Shown here piece after piece: positions 8,492-16,752 of a stretch of DNA of 64,000 nucleotides. The stretch's first letter is position 1. Every line of letters begins with the position of its first letter. The position numbers and the translations under genes were made by a program. The stretch covers positions 124,001 to 188,000 of the forward strand of contig CANQRH010000001.1 in NCBI GenBank assembly GCA_947626225.1, in the 5' to 3' direction. The notes under the pieces were generated by a model. It ran no database searches. It was not told the DNA's origin and was given only the letters and a program-made list of their open reading frames with translations. Source of the DNA: Candidatus Gastranaerophilales bacterium (GTDB taxonomy: Bacteria; Cyanobacteriota; Vampirovibrionia; Gastranaerophilales; Gastranaerophilaceae).

Positions 8492-9820
8492 ATGAAAACA
8501 GTATATATAGATACAATGGGCTGTCAAATGAATAAGTCCGATACGGAAAGAATGCTCGGTATGCTATCTCATTTCGGATATGAAGAAACAAAGACTCCCG
8601 AAGATGCCGATCTTTTAATGATAAATTCCTGTTCAATCCGTCAGTTATCGGAAGATAAAGCATTCAGCGCGGTCGGAACCTGGGGAAAATGGAAAAAAGA
8701 GGGCAAAAAAGATATCAAAATCGGTTTTTGCGGATGTGTAGCGCAGCAAAAAGCAAAGGAAATATTTAAACGTGCGCCCTATGTGGATTTTATTCTGGGT
8801 ACTCACAAAATTTATGCACTGCCCGAAATTATAAAAAAAATTAACAAAGGGGAAAAAGTTTGTGAATGTACCGAAACAAATTCGACTGAAGATGACAGGG
8901 CAAAAGATTTTGAAATCAGACGTGTTAAAGGTGTAAATGCATGGATACCGATTAGTGAAGGCTGTAACAATTTCTGTACATACTGTATTGTACCGTATAC
9001 CAGAGGGAGAGAACGTTCACGTCTGCCGGAAATTATTATTAAAGAAGCAAAGGATGCTTTAAATGCGGGTTACAAAGAAATTACCCTGCTCGGTCAGAAT
9101 GTGGACAGTTACGGCAAAGATTTTAAGGACAGAAGTTATCGTTTAGCGGATTTGCTGAAAGAATTGAATGCCGTTGAAGGGAAATTCAGAATACGTTTTG
9201 TAACATCTTATCCGACTGATATAACGGATGAACTTATTAAAACAGCTGTTAGTTTGGACAAGGTTTGCGAATATTTTCATATACCGATGCAGTCGGGAAG
9301 CACACCGGTTTTAAAGGCTATGAACAGGCGTTATACAAGAGATGAATATGCAAAAATTGTTAAAAAAGTACGCGATATGGTTCCTGATGTCACTATAACA
9401 AGCGATTTTATTGCGGGTTTTCCCGGTGAAACGGAAGAACAGTTTAGGGAAACACTTACTGCAATTGATGAATTTGAGCTTGATTACTGTAATGTTGCGG
9501 CGTATTCTCCCCGTGAAAAAACTGTTGCGGCAAGATGGACGGATAAATTTATTCCCGAAGATATTAAAGACGAACGCTTTCAAAGACTTAACAAAAAAAT
9601 TCAGGAAAACTGCCTGAAATCCAATAAAAAATATGTCGGACGCGAAATGGAAGTTTTAATTGAAAGTTTTTATGAACATAAGGGAAGAATGATTAATTCA
9701 GGTAAGACAAGGAATTTTAAAACGGTTCATATCCCTTGTGACAAAGACCTTACGGGGCAATTTGTAAATGTTAAAATAACGGAAGCCAAAACCTGGTATG
9801 TTAAAGGTGAAATGATATAA
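8492..9820 (+). CDS. miaB: tRNA-2-methylthio-N6-dimethylallyladenosine synthase
   Basis: Radical SAM methylthiotransferase acting on i6A37 in tRNAs reading UNN codons. The 442-aa protein has the UPF0004 domain with its three cluster Cys (MGCQMNKSDTER, MINSCSIRQ, IGFCGCVAQQ), the radical SAM motif CNNFCTYCIVPYTRGRERSR at about 157 and a C-terminal TRAM-like domain (about 375-440). All six cluster cysteines are present. GAGGTAAG precedes the ATG. It reads away from the acyl ligase and ends at a shared terminator with the rubrerythrin gene. Confidence 0.96.
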   Translation: MKTVYIDTMGCQMNKSDTERMLGMLSHFGYEETKTPEDADLLMINSCSIRQLSEDKAFSAVGTWGKWKKEGKKDIKIGFCGCVAQQKAKEIFKRAPYVDFILGTHKIYALPEIIKKINKGEKVCECTETNSTEDDRAKDFEIRRVKGVNAWIPISEGCNNFCTYCIVPYTRGRERSRLPEIIIKEAKDALNAGYKEITLLGQNVDSYGKDFKDRSYRLADLLKELNAVEGKFRIRFVTSYPTDITDELIKTAVSLDKVCEYFHIPMQSGSTPVLKAMNRRYTRDEYAKIVKKVRDMVPDVTITSDFIAGFPGETEEQFRETLTAIDEFELDYCNVAAYSPREKTVAARWTDKFIPEDIKDERFQRLNKKIQENCLKSNKKYVGREMEVLIESFYEHKGRMINSGKTRNFKTVHIPCDKDLTGQFVNVKITEAKTWYVKGEMI

Positions 9821-9960
9821 TCCTTTCCCTGTGCAAAAAAGAAGCAAATATGACAGTTACTTTTTGAAATTATTTCCCCTGCTCCCGAAAAAAGTATAAC
9901 TTAGTGCGAAGCACCGAAATGAACCTAATAACTATTAACTTAATAACTTAATAGCCTGAC

Positions 9961-9991
9961 AAAAAAGCCTCCGAATCGGAGGCTTTTTTTT
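9961..9991. terminator. Bidirectional rho-independent terminator between miaB and rubrerythrin
   Basis: The stem GCCTCCG / CGGAGGC (loop AAT) at 9967-9983 has A6 before and T8 after it, so it can serve both convergent genes. The roughly 140 bases between miaB and this stem show no ORF or RNA gene. Confidence 0.9.
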
Positions 9992-10526
9992 AGAAATATC
10001 TTTTTAACAATCCGTCAAAACCTTTACCGTGACGGGCTTCATCTTTTGCCATTTCATGAACCGTATCATGAATTGCATCATAACCCAATTCTTTAGCACG
10101 TTTTGCAATGGCGAGTTTGCCTTCGCAAGCACCGTGTTCCGCATCGGCTCTGAGTTCAAGATTTTTCTTTGTTGAATTTGTAACAACTTCGCCGAGAAGT
10201 TCCGCAAATTTTGCGGCATGTTCAGCTTCTTCAAAAGCATATCTTTTATAAGCTTCCGCAATTTCAGGGTATCCTTCTCTTTCCGCAACTCTTGACATTG
10301 CAAGATACATACCTACTTCGGTGCATTCGCCGTTAAAATTAGCTCTCAAACCGTCCGTAACTTCTTTATCATCAACAATGCCGTCGCCGACATTATGTTC
10401 GCAAGCGTAAACTTTTTTACCGCTTCCGATTTCATTGAAAGTTGTTGCTCCGCAAAGAGGACATCTTTCGGGTGCGGTTTCAGATTCGGTTGACCAACCG
10501 CATACAGTACAAACATATTTTGACAT
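9990..10526 (-). CDS. Reverse rubrerythrin (N-terminal rubredoxin domain)
   Basis: NADH-dependent peroxide/oxygen detoxification protein of anaerobes. Domain order is inverted compared with classical rubrerythrin: a rubredoxin-like FeS4 site comes first (YVCTVCGW and CPLCGATTF, residues 4-28), then a ferritin-like diiron four-helix domain. The latter shows iron-ligand helices [29 protein letters not shown] and [12 protein letters not shown]. The length of 178 aa fits the reverse type. AAAGGTGG precedes the ATG. Its presence supports an anaerobic, air-stressed lifestyle. Confidence 0.93.
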   Translation of the reverse strand: MSKYVCTVCGWSTESETAPERCPLCGATTFNEIGSGKKVYACEHNVGDGIVDDKEVTDGLRANFNGECTEVGMYLAMSRVAEREGYPEIAEAYKRYAFEEAEHAAKFAELLGEVVTNSTKKNLELRADAEHGACEGKLAIAKRAKELGYDAIHDTVHEMAKDEARHGKGFDGLLKRYF

Positions 10527-10584
10527 AATCTACCACCTTTCTTAATTCTTTAATGGTAGACGAAAAAACTATATTTGTAAAGAA

Positions 10585-11232
10585 TTAAATATTTTCAAAT
10601 TTTAAATTGTTCCGATAAAGTTTATCTATAAGTTTTGCAATATCATCTTTACATTTATTGTCAATTGCTTTTATGTTGTCATAATTTCTTGTGGTAAATT
10701 TTGCCGGTTCAATCGGTTTGTAATCGGTATTTTTATTATTTACCCAATTTGTAACTTTATCCGTAACGGGATCAATTTTTTTAACGATGCTGATTGTTTT
10801 CCCGTCGCGTTTGTATATGGAAATCGTTATAATTTTACCTGTTTCAATGTCATAATCCTGAATGGAAGATATTTTCGAGTCGTCTTTTACATTAAAGTTA
10901 ATGGTACGAACCTTTTTGCCGGTTTTAATATCGTATTCATCAATGGATTTGTACAAAACATAATTTATTGTGCGGATTTTTTTGCCCGTATTGTAATCGT
11001 ATTCATCAACGGAACGAACTTTTTTATCGTTAAAGTAGTCGTAATAAGTTGTTTTTACTTTAGAACCTGTATTTTTGTCAAATTCAACAATTTTATCAAC
11101 GGTTTTACCGTTTCTGCGATAAAACACTTCTTCTCTGATTTCCGGATTCATGTGGGGATAGAGAAGTTTAAGATTAGAATTGTCTTTAATGTTTTTTTGA
11201 TGTTTTTTAGGTCTTACTGCAAGTAAATTCAT
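10585..11232 (-). CDS. Tandem-repeat protein with DxxTGKK units, unknown function
   Basis: A 215-aa protein with no signal peptide. The middle (about 60-165) is built from short beta-type repeats with the core YDxxTGKKxRTINY: FDKNTGSKVKTTYY, YDYNTGKKIRTINY, YDIKTGKKVRTINF, YDIETGKIITISIY and IDPVTDKVTNWV. These recall bacterial YD/MORN-like or DUF2963-like repeats, but I cannot assign a family. The N-terminus (MNLLAVRPKKHQKN) and C-terminus are basic and helical. GGAG precedes the ATG. It is probably a lineage-specific protein; no partner genes are implied by context. Confidence 0.7.
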   Translation of the reverse strand: MNLLAVRPKKHQKNIKDNSNLKLLYPHMNPEIREEVFYRRNGKTVDKIVEFDKNTGSKVKTTYYDYFNDKKVRSVDEYDYNTGKKIRTINYVLYKSIDEYDIKTGKKVRTINFNVKDDSKISSIQDYDIETGKIITISIYKRDGKTISIVKKIDPVTDKVTNWVNNKNTDYKPIEPAKFTTRNYDNIKAIDNKCKDDIAKLIDKLYRNNLKFENI

Positions 11233-11321
11233 TTTTTTCTCCTGATTTCATAATACACAACGAAGTTTAGTTTATTATTTTGGTATTATATAAAGTTTTG
11301 TATTAAATAATAAATTAGCCG

Positions 11322-11666
11322 TCAGGCTATATTTTTATGTTTTTCAAGAAGTTTTACAAAAGTTTTGTAATCCGTACCCCAGCCTGCCATGGCGTTTAAA
11401 ACCGGAGCGAGGCTGTATCCGACATCTGTCAGAGTATATTCAACACGCGGCGGAACCTGATTAAAAACTTTTCTGTGTACAAGTCCGTCATCTTCCATTG
11501 AACGAAGATTTGCGGTCAAAACTTTTTGTGAAATCCCGCTGCAGGATTTTTTGAGTTCACCAAATCTCTTTGTACCGTTCAGCAAATCTCTGATAATAAG
11601 AATTTTCCATTTTTCCCCTATTAGGCATAACGTAGTTTCCACGGGGCATTCCGGTAATTTTTCCAT
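11322..11666 (-). CDS. HxlR-family winged-helix transcriptional regulator
   Basis: A 114-aa DNA-binding protein with the full HxlR signature: CPVETTLCLIGEKWKILIIR at the start, FGELKKSCSGISQKVLTANL as the recognition region and YTLTDVGYSLAPVLNAMAGW in the wing. The conserved N-terminal Cys (CPVE), which senses oxidants or electrophiles in some members, is present. A 6-bp inverted repeat at 11680-11698 just upstream of the start may be its own operator. Targets are unknown. Confidence 0.93.
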   Translation of the reverse strand: MEKLPECPVETTLCLIGEKWKILIIRDLLNGTKRFGELKKSCSGISQKVLTANLRSMEDDGLVHRKVFNQVPPRVEYTLTDVGYSLAPVLNAMAGWGTDYKTFVKLLEKHKNIA

Positions 11667-11679
11667 AAAGTAAATCCTT

Positions 11680-11698
11680 TAGTATCTTTTATATACTA
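11680..11698. promoter_or_regulatory. Inverted repeat upstream of the HxlR gene, candidate operator
   Basis: TAGTAT and ATACTA are separated by 7 bases, 14 bases upstream of the HxlR start codon. Position and symmetry fit an autoregulatory site. Confidence 0.45.
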
Positions 11699-11806
11699 CA
11701 TGTTAAAATCGAATTTTCCAGTATGTATAAAGTTTTGTAAAGAACAAGTGAACTAGGGGCAATAAATCAAAAAACAATTTTTTTTATAATAAATGAGGAT
11801 ATAAAT

Positions 11807-13645
11807 ATGTCTGTAAATAAGCCGGAAAAAATAAATAATGTGCAATTTTCTCGGGACACCAAAGTTGACTATAAAAAAGGTGATCCGTTTATCAACTGTA
11901 TATTCAAACAGTATGATAAAGATTTGAGCGGTGATTTTAACGATGAAGAATACGATTTGTACAAGAAACATCTTGAAAAGATGGCAAATCGTGAAAAAGA
12001 AATTCAAAATATAAAAATCAATAATAAAACGGTTGAACATTATGATAAGCAGATTCTGAGAGCAGATAAAAAATTTGAAGAACTCGGAAAAGAAATGGAA
12101 TCGCTTCATACATCCGAAATATTTGAAAAACTTCTTGAATTTGAGAAAGCACATCCTTCCGTAAATAGGATGGGCTGTTCAAAAGATGAAGAAATACCTG
12201 AAAATGCGGTTAAATGTGATATTTCCGCTTTTGAAATGGGTATTTACGATGAAAAAACCGATAGTTTTACGGGTGAAATCTACGAGAAAGGCTATATAAC
12301 CGGACTCGAAACCCTTTCCGAAGATGAAAAAGCAGAATATTTAAAGCTTTTTGAGGATACAAAAAATGTTTTAGGTAAATACTTAAAACTCAGAGAGCGG
12401 GAACAAAAATACGAAGAACAGCTTGACAAAGCTTTTGCACTGAGAGATATGGCACAGAACGGACTTATTAAAAAAGTCGGTTCCGAAGAATACGAAAATC
12501 AGGCTTACCAAACTTATGTTAATATCAGGCAGCAATCAAATCCTTTTTATAAAGAAATTCAGGAAATTGAAGAAAAATATAATAAGATGACAAAAAAAGC
12601 CCACTTGACGAAAGAAGATAAAAATCTTTTGCAGCAATACAAAATTCAGCTTGATAAGTTAGAAAAGGCGAGCAAAGAATGGTCAATTTCAGATATGGAC
12701 GAAACACAAAAGGTAGAATTTGAAAAAGGGTTCAATATTACCGATTTATCCGAACAGGTTTCCTGTCAAGACGGTGAAAAATCACTAACCTTTGCACATT
12801 CAATCGGTGCAAGCTATTCGGATGAAAACAAAAATTTAAACGCAAGCTTTGCAAAAGAAGAAACTTACAAACGGAATGAAAAGACGCAGCATACATATAA
12901 CTTAAATCTTAACGGTGAATATTCCCGCAATGATTTATCAATAAATGCAAATTCAAACTTTTACGCAAACAATCAAGGAATGATTAATTTTACGCAAGAT
13001 GCGGGAGTGAAGTACAAAAATACAAGTTTAAATTTATCCGAAACCGTCAGTTCAATGAAATTACCGGATGAAAACGGCAATTTGTCCCGCAGTACTACAT
13101 CTGATACCAATGTCAGTTTAAGCCACAGTATGGGAAACTTTACAAACAAGCTATCGGCAAACTTTGCGGAGTACGGTAATTCATATTCACTTTCTACGGA
13201 TGCCGGCTTTAATGTTAAGGCGTCAGAGGGGTTATATTTAAATATTAATCCTTCATTAACCAATACTTATAATGTAACGCTTGACTCGTATACTCTGAAT
13301 CCGTCATTAGGTACCGGGCTTAATTATTCAAGTAACAACATAAATGCAAATGTAAGAATTTCCGATGATTTTTCCACAACCGTTCAACACGGAGCAAAAC
13401 CTCAAATTAACAACAATTTGAATATAAGCACGGGAGTTTCTTTTAAAGGTATTGAAACAAATTTAAAATTTAATGATAATTATTCACCTTACAGCCATAC
13501 CCAAACTTACGGTGCGGAAGTTTCGTATACCAATGAAAAAGCCGGCAGGTTTGCTCTTGGATATGACTATTCATCATTAAATTCGGGCATGATTACGGCA
13601 AAATATTCTTTACCGATTGACAGGTTAATAAAAAGAAGTAAATAA
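11807..13645 (+). CDS. Large protein with EF-hand-like loop, coiled coil and beta-rich C-terminal half
   Basis: A 612-aa protein of unknown function. Residues about 38-50 (DKDLSGDFNDEE) match a calcium-binding EF-hand loop. Residues about 60-290 are charged, Lys/Glu-rich and predicted helical or coiled coil. Residues about 320-605 switch to an Asn/Ser/Thr-rich pattern of alternating hydrophobic residues with repeated short strands (for example SINANSNFYANNQ, SYSLSTDAGFNV, SPSLTNTY-like units), resembling an outer-membrane barrel or beta-solenoid. There is no Sec signal peptide, so a classical porin is doubtful unless export is unconventional. GAGG precedes the ATG. Transcribed away from the HxlR gene. 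Confidence 0.72.
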   Translation: MSVNKPEKINNVQFSRDTKVDYKKGDPFINCIFKQYDKDLSGDFNDEEYDLYKKHLEKMANREKEIQNIKINNKTVEHYDKQILRADKKFEELGKEMESLHTSEIFEKLLEFEKAHPSVNRMGCSKDEEIPENAVKCDISAFEMGIYDEKTDSFTGEIYEKGYITGLETLSEDEKAEYLKLFEDTKNVLGKYLKLREREQKYEEQLDKAFALRDMAQNGLIKKVGSEEYENQAYQTYVNIRQQSNPFYKEIQEIEEKYNKMTKKAHLTKEDKNLLQQYKIQLDKLEKASKEWSISDMDETQKVEFEKGFNITDLSEQVSCQDGEKSLTFAHSIGASYSDENKNLNASFAKEETYKRNEKTQHTYNLNLNGEYSRNDLSINANSNFYANNQGMINFTQDAGVKYKNTSLNLSETVSSMKLPDENGNLSRSTTSDTNVSLSHSMGNFTNKLSANFAEYGNSYSLSTDAGFNVKASEGLYLNINPSLTNTYNVTLDSYTLNPSLGTGLNYSSNNINANVRISDDFSTTVQHGAKPQINNNLNISTGVSFKGIETNLKFNDNYSPYSHTQTYGAEVSYTNEKAGRFALGYDYSSLNSGMITAKYSLPIDRLIKRSK

Positions 13646-13717
13646 ATTATTATACTTTCTTCGCATTAAATCGGCTGATTAATAATTCATAATGTTAGTG
13701 TGGAAAGGAGAATTGCC

Positions 13718-14020
13718 ATGAATAAAGAAACTATGAAAGAGAAAGCCGATGAAATGAAGCACAACCTCAAAACCGGTGCGCAAAAGGCAAAAGAAAAAAC
13801 CGCCGAAAAGACCGCACAGTTAAAGGAAAACATTAAAGAGGGTGCCGAAAAGACCAAAGAAAAGGCTCGCGAAGTAAAGGAAAATGTGAAAGAAAAAGCC
13901 GGCGAAGTTAAGACAAAACTTGCCGAAGGTGCCGAAAAAGCAAAAGAAAAAGCACACGAAGCCAAAGAAAAAATAGCCGGTAAAGCCGAAGAAATGAAAA
14001 ACAAAAAACATGTGGCTTAA
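13718..14020 (+). CDS. LEA/apolipoprotein-like amphipathic helical protein
   Basis: A 100-aa, almost entirely Lys/Glu/Ala protein made of about eight 11-residue-like units of the type KEKAxExKxNxK. It has no Pro or aromatic residues, as in group 3 LEA, apolipoprotein-like or YtxH-associated helical proteins. Such proteins coat membranes or protect proteins under drying or osmotic stress; that function is family inference. ATG at 13718 is chosen because AAAGGAG lies 7 bases upstream; a GTG at 13700 is less likely. A strong terminator follows. The opposite-strand open frames over it are codon-bias shadows. Confidence 0.8.
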   Translation: MNKETMKEKADEMKHNLKTGAQKAKEKTAEKTAQLKENIKEGAEKTKEKAREVKENVKEKAGEVKTKLAEGAEKAKEKAHEAKEKIAGKAEEMKNKKHVA

Positions 14021-14070
14021 CCCCGAAAGGCTCGAAACCTGTGACATGAAAAATTAAGAAAGTACGTTAA

Positions 14071-14099
14071 AAAAGAGGCTAAAAAAGCCTCTTTTTTTT
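14071..14099. terminator. Bidirectional terminator between LEA-like gene and response regulator
   Basis: The stem AGAGGC / GCCTCT with a 7-base A-rich loop, flanked by A-run and T8, serves both convergent genes. Confidence 0.88.
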
Positions 14100-14759
14100 C
14101 TATACAAGTCCTTCTTTAAGAGCTTTTACGGCAGCTTGAGTTCTGTCATCAACTACGAGTTTTTGAATAATATTGCAAACATGGGCTTTTGCCGTGTGTT
14201 CCGAAATAGTCAATTCCTGAGCAATCTCATTATTGGACATTCCGTCAACGACTAGCTTTAAAACCTCATATTCTCTCTGGGTAAGGTTTGCGTGCTGTTC
14301 TTTAAACATTGCGCGCGACATTTGTCTGGGCGGAATTATACCGCAGTTTTTCTCTCTCAAAATCGGTACAACCTGCGGATCTAACCACATTGCACCTTCC
14401 CGAACCGTTTTTATAATCATTTTTAAAACATCCGTGCTTATATCTTTCATTACATAAGCACAAGCACCGGCATGCAAAGCGTCCATAATTTCCTGTTCGC
14501 TCAAATGAGATGTCAAAATAATTACTTTTGCTTTGCCGTCAAGTTCTAAAATTCGTTTGGTGGCTTCTATCCCTGAGATGTCGGGAAGTCCGATATCCAT
14601 AAGAACGATATCGGGTTTATTAAGACGGAATTTTTCTACGGCTTCTTTTCCGTTTTGTGCTTCAAGAGTTACTTCAATTTCGTTTTGACCTTCAAAAAGA
14701 GATTTCAGGCCGACACGTATAAGTTTCTGATCTTCTACAAGTAATACATTTATTGTCAT
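14100..14759 (-). CDS. NarL/FixJ-family response regulator (orphan)
   Basis: A 219-aa two-domain regulator. The receiver domain (about 1-120) has the acidic pocket VEDQ, the phosphoacceptor Asp in IVLMDIGLPDISG (about 55), the Thr/Ser switch LTSH and the conserved Lys in YVMKDIS. An extended linker (about 125-150) leads to a LuxR-type HTH (LTQREYEVLKLV, SNNEIAQELTISEHTAKAHV). No sensor kinase is adjacent, so the partner lies elsewhere. It shares a terminator with the LEA-like gene. It sits immediately before the first HTH/pseudopilin pair. Confidence 0.93.
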   Translation of the reverse strand: MTINVLLVEDQKLIRVGLKSLFEGQNEIEVTLEAQNGKEAVEKFRLNKPDIVLMDIGLPDISGIEATKRILELDGKAKVIILTSHLSEQEIMDALHAGACAYVMKDISTDVLKMIIKTVREGAMWLDPQVVPILREKNCGIIPPRQMSRAMFKEQHANLTQREYEVLKLVVDGMSNNEIAQELTISEHTAKAHVCNIIQKLVVDDRTQAAVKALKEGLV

Positions 14760-14878
14760 AATAAATTCTCCCTATATTACTTATAAAATTAATTTCAAAC
14801 CAATTAATCCCATTTTTATGGAGAAATGCAGATAATATTATAAAAGGTTAATTGAGAAATAAAATTTGAATAATAAAC

Positions 14879-15196
14879 TTAAACGATATCTTTAATCAAT
14901 TTGTAAATGGTTCTGAATTTTTCGTCAGAAGTATGTTTAAGACTGCTTACAATAGTTTTTATAACTTCATTACGGTTATAAAAATGTTCTGTTTCTAAAA
15001 AGCTGCTGACAGGTTTGTTCAATTTTTCGGCAATTTTGTCGAGCAGTTCAAACGAAGGAAAGCATCTTCCGCATTCAATCTTGCTGATATGATTAGATTC
15101 AACTCCAATCAGTTCGGCAAGTTCGGCTTGTTTAATTCCCTGTTGACGTCGGATTTCCTGTATCCTCAATCCGAGGTATCTTTTTGTATTGCTCAT
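14879..15196 (-). CDS. XRE-family regulator divergent from pseudopilin gene
   Basis: A 105-aa protein with an N-terminal Cro/C1-type HTH (RIQEIRRQQGIKQAELAELIGV, then ESNHISKIECG as recognition helix) and a short helical C-terminal part (EVIKTIVSSLKHTSDEKFRTIYKLIKDIV). It is clearly paralogous to the regulator at 20495-20809, which has the same length and the same IYKI/LxK-type C-terminus. It lies head-to-head with the pseudopilin gene at 15348, sharing a 151-base region with a promoter and an inverted repeat. A local repressor role is inferred from this layout. Confidence 0.9.
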   Translation of the reverse strand: MSNTKRYLGLRIQEIRRQQGIKQAELAELIGVESNHISKIECGRCFPSFELLDKIAEKLNKPVSSFLETEHFYNRNEVIKTIVSSLKHTSDEKFRTIYKLIKDIV

Positions 15197-15265
15197 CTAA
15201 ATATCCCTTCTTTTCCAGAATAAACAATACTTTAAGGAATTTAAACAGTCTATTTTTCATCCTTA

Positions 15266-15294
15266 TTGACAATAATATGCAAATTGTGCATAAT
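15266..15294 (+). promoter_or_regulatory. Pseudopilin promoter with embedded inverted-repeat operator
   Basis: TTGACA (15266-15271), 17-base spacer and CATAAT (15289-15294). Within it, ATGCA / TGCAT (15277-15281 and 15287-15291, 5-base spacer) overlaps the spacer and -10 box, the position expected for a repressor site of the divergent HTH protein. Confidence 0.65.
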
Positions 15295-15347
15295 ACTATG
15301 TGTAATACCCACAATTTTTTAAAAAATAATGAAAATTAGGAGAAGTC

Positions 15348-16220
15348 ATGAAAAAGAAAAACTGTAATTATACAAATTTTTTATTTTTTAAGAAGGTTAA
15401 AAATGAATTTTCGTTACGGCAAATTAATTGTTATTCGGGGTGTAAATTCCATGCATTTTCGCTTGCCGAAATGATGGTGGTTATGCTCATAATGAGCATA
15501 GTTCTTGCTGCGATGGCACCGATGATTACAACGAGAATAAAAGCCGATCAGGCATTAAAAGCGGGTGAAGCTGCCGCACCGCAGGAAGATAACAATCCGT
15601 GGAAATGGGTTGAAGGTTCTGATACTGATGCTTATTCTCAGGCATCAAGAAACATGATAGGTCAAACCGCAGCCGAAGAAGATGACGGCGATGCGATGCT
15701 GATTATCAATAAGGGGAAAGACGATAAAAACGATATTTTGTTTAAGAATTCAAACGGTATTGTCGGACGTTTAGATATGTGGAACCTTTATAGCGATGAT
15801 AAGGGGCTTATACTCGGTGCTACAACTACAGATACGAATAAAAAAAGGGGAAGCATATCTATCGGTTTTAATAATGCATTGGGGGGAAAATATGATACAT
15901 ATGATTCTGTAATACTCGGCTATAAAAATTCAATAAATAATAATTCAGTAGATTATACGTCTTCTATTGCGATTGGAATGAGGAATACAACGACTTCTAC
16001 TTCTTATCCTGCAATAGCAATTGGTATAAATTGTGAAGCAGGAGATGCTTCTGTAGCAATTGGTAGATTTGCAGAAGCTACTGAGCGTAGTATGGCAATA
16101 CAGGGTTCAGCAACCAAAAACTCTATAGCAATAGGTTCAGGTATCAGGACAACAAACGCAAGCGGTAATTTTTCTGTTGCAAAAGGACCGTTTTCAACTT
16201 CCGAGAGAGTTTTTGCTTGA
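15348..16220 (+). CDS. Prepilin-type protein with YadA-like head repeats, probably truncated
   Basis: A 290-aa protein. A 37-residue leader precedes the type II secretion/pilin motif (KFHA, then FSLAEMMVVMLIMSIVLAAMAP) with Glu at +5, so it should be processed by a prepilin peptidase. The ectodomain ends in short repeats of the trimeric-autotransporter head type: SIAIGMRN, AIAIGINCEAGDASVAIGRF, SIAIGSGI. GGAG precedes the ATG. The last 10-12 codons (PFSTSERVFA) are read from sequence that, on the other strand, encodes part of a second pseudopilin. The true C-terminus therefore appears to have been lost at a rearrangement near 16186. Confidence 0.8.
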   Translation: MKKKNCNYTNFLFFKKVKNEFSLRQINCYSGCKFHAFSLAEMMVVMLIMSIVLAAMAPMITTRIKADQALKAGEAAAPQEDNNPWKWVEGSDTDAYSQASRNMIGQTAAEEDDGDAMLIINKGKDDKNDILFKNSNGIVGRLDMWNLYSDDKGLILGATTTDTNKKRGSISIGFNNALGGKYDTYDSVILGYKNSINNNSVDYTSSIAIGMRNTTTSTSYPAIAIGINCEAGDASVAIGRFAEATERSMAIQGSATKNSIAIGSGIRTTNASGNFSVAKGPFSTSERVFA

Positions 16221-16369
16221 GCAAGTGCTGAATAGAATTTCTTTAATGAGGTTACTGTGACATTTTTTTGATGTTTTGTTATAAGTGTCGGCATGGTAAG
16301 TGCCGCAACAACGCCAATAATGCCGAGGGTGATTAAGACTTCGGCGAGAGTGAATGCGTTTTTCTTCAT
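16186..16369 (-). pseudogene. 5' remnant of a pseudopilin gene
   Basis: Starting at ATG 16369 with AAAGGA upstream, this reads a normal pseudopilin N-terminus (MKKNAFTLAEVLITLGIIGV, then ALTMPTLITKHQK, FYSALAQA, TLSEVENG). Homology to the intact paralogs at 16753 and 60264 (SEIDNG, SEVDNG) stops at about 16186. Beyond that the frame merely reads the antisense of the YadA-like repeats of the opposite gene. So only about 60 of roughly 220 codons survive. It is the divergent partner of the HTH gene at 16498. Confidence 0.8.
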
Positions 16370-16408
16370 AAATGTTCCTTTCATATTTTAAATTTTATTA
16401 AATTCTTA

Positions 16409-16444
16409 ATTATTATATAGGAATAATTATTCCTATATAATAAT
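16409..16444. promoter_or_regulatory. Perfect 36-base palindrome between pseudopilin remnant and HTH gene
   Basis: The left half ATTATTATATAGGAATAA (16409-16426) is followed directly by its exact reverse complement (16427-16444). Its place between two divergent start codons fits an operator, probably for the HTH protein at 16498. Confidence 0.7.
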
Positions 16445-16497
16445 AGACTTTACCATATTGTAGTAAGTATGTCAATATAATAATGGAAAAGGGGAAT

Positions 16498-16707
16498 ATG
16501 AGCGTTAGGACGGATATAAAAACTTTACTTGCAGAGAATGATGTTTCAATAACAAAGCTTGCGGAAAGACTAACTGTTAAGACTGGAAAATATTATTCTC
16601 AATCAAATATTTCTCAGAAACTTATGCGTAATACTCTGAAATACGAGGAGGCAAAGCTTATCGGTGAAATTTTGGGGTATGATTTAAAATTTATAAGAAA
16701 AATTTAA
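16498..16707 (+). CDS. Small HTH DNA-binding protein
   Basis: A 69-aa protein, essentially a single lambda-repressor-like HTH domain: SVRTDIKTLLAENDVSITKL, then AERLTVKTG, and the recognition segment SQSNISQKLMRNTLKYEEA. ATG at 16498 is preferred over 16483 because AAAAGGGG lies 6 bases before it. It is head-to-head with a pseudopilin remnant across a perfect palindrome, the same layout as three other HTH/pseudopilin pairs in this window. A terminator follows. It is shorter than, and not closely related to, the 104-105 aa regulators. Confidence 0.82.
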   Translation: MSVRTDIKTLLAENDVSITKLAERLTVKTGKYYSQSNISQKLMRNTLKYEEAKLIGEILGYDLKFIRKI

Positions 16708-16718
16708 AAATTGATAAT

Positions 16719-16747
16719 AAGAGGCAGGAACTATATTCTTGCCTCTT
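16719..16747. terminator. Terminator between HTH gene and convergent pseudopilin
   Basis: The stem AAGAGGCA / TGCCTCTT with a 13-base loop lies between two convergent genes. The flanking A/T runs are short. Confidence 0.65.
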
Positions 16748-16752
16748 AAATT

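Noticed and set aside
13687-14047. Open frames opposite the LEA-like gene encoding Phe/Ser-rich proteins
   Set aside because: They are antisense shadows of Lys/Glu-rich codons, have no ribosome-binding site and no family features. The plus-strand gene has both.
16004-16185. Continuation of the minus-strand pseudopilin frame
   Set aside because: This part reads the antisense of the YadA-like repeats of the opposite gene and shows no pilin similarity.
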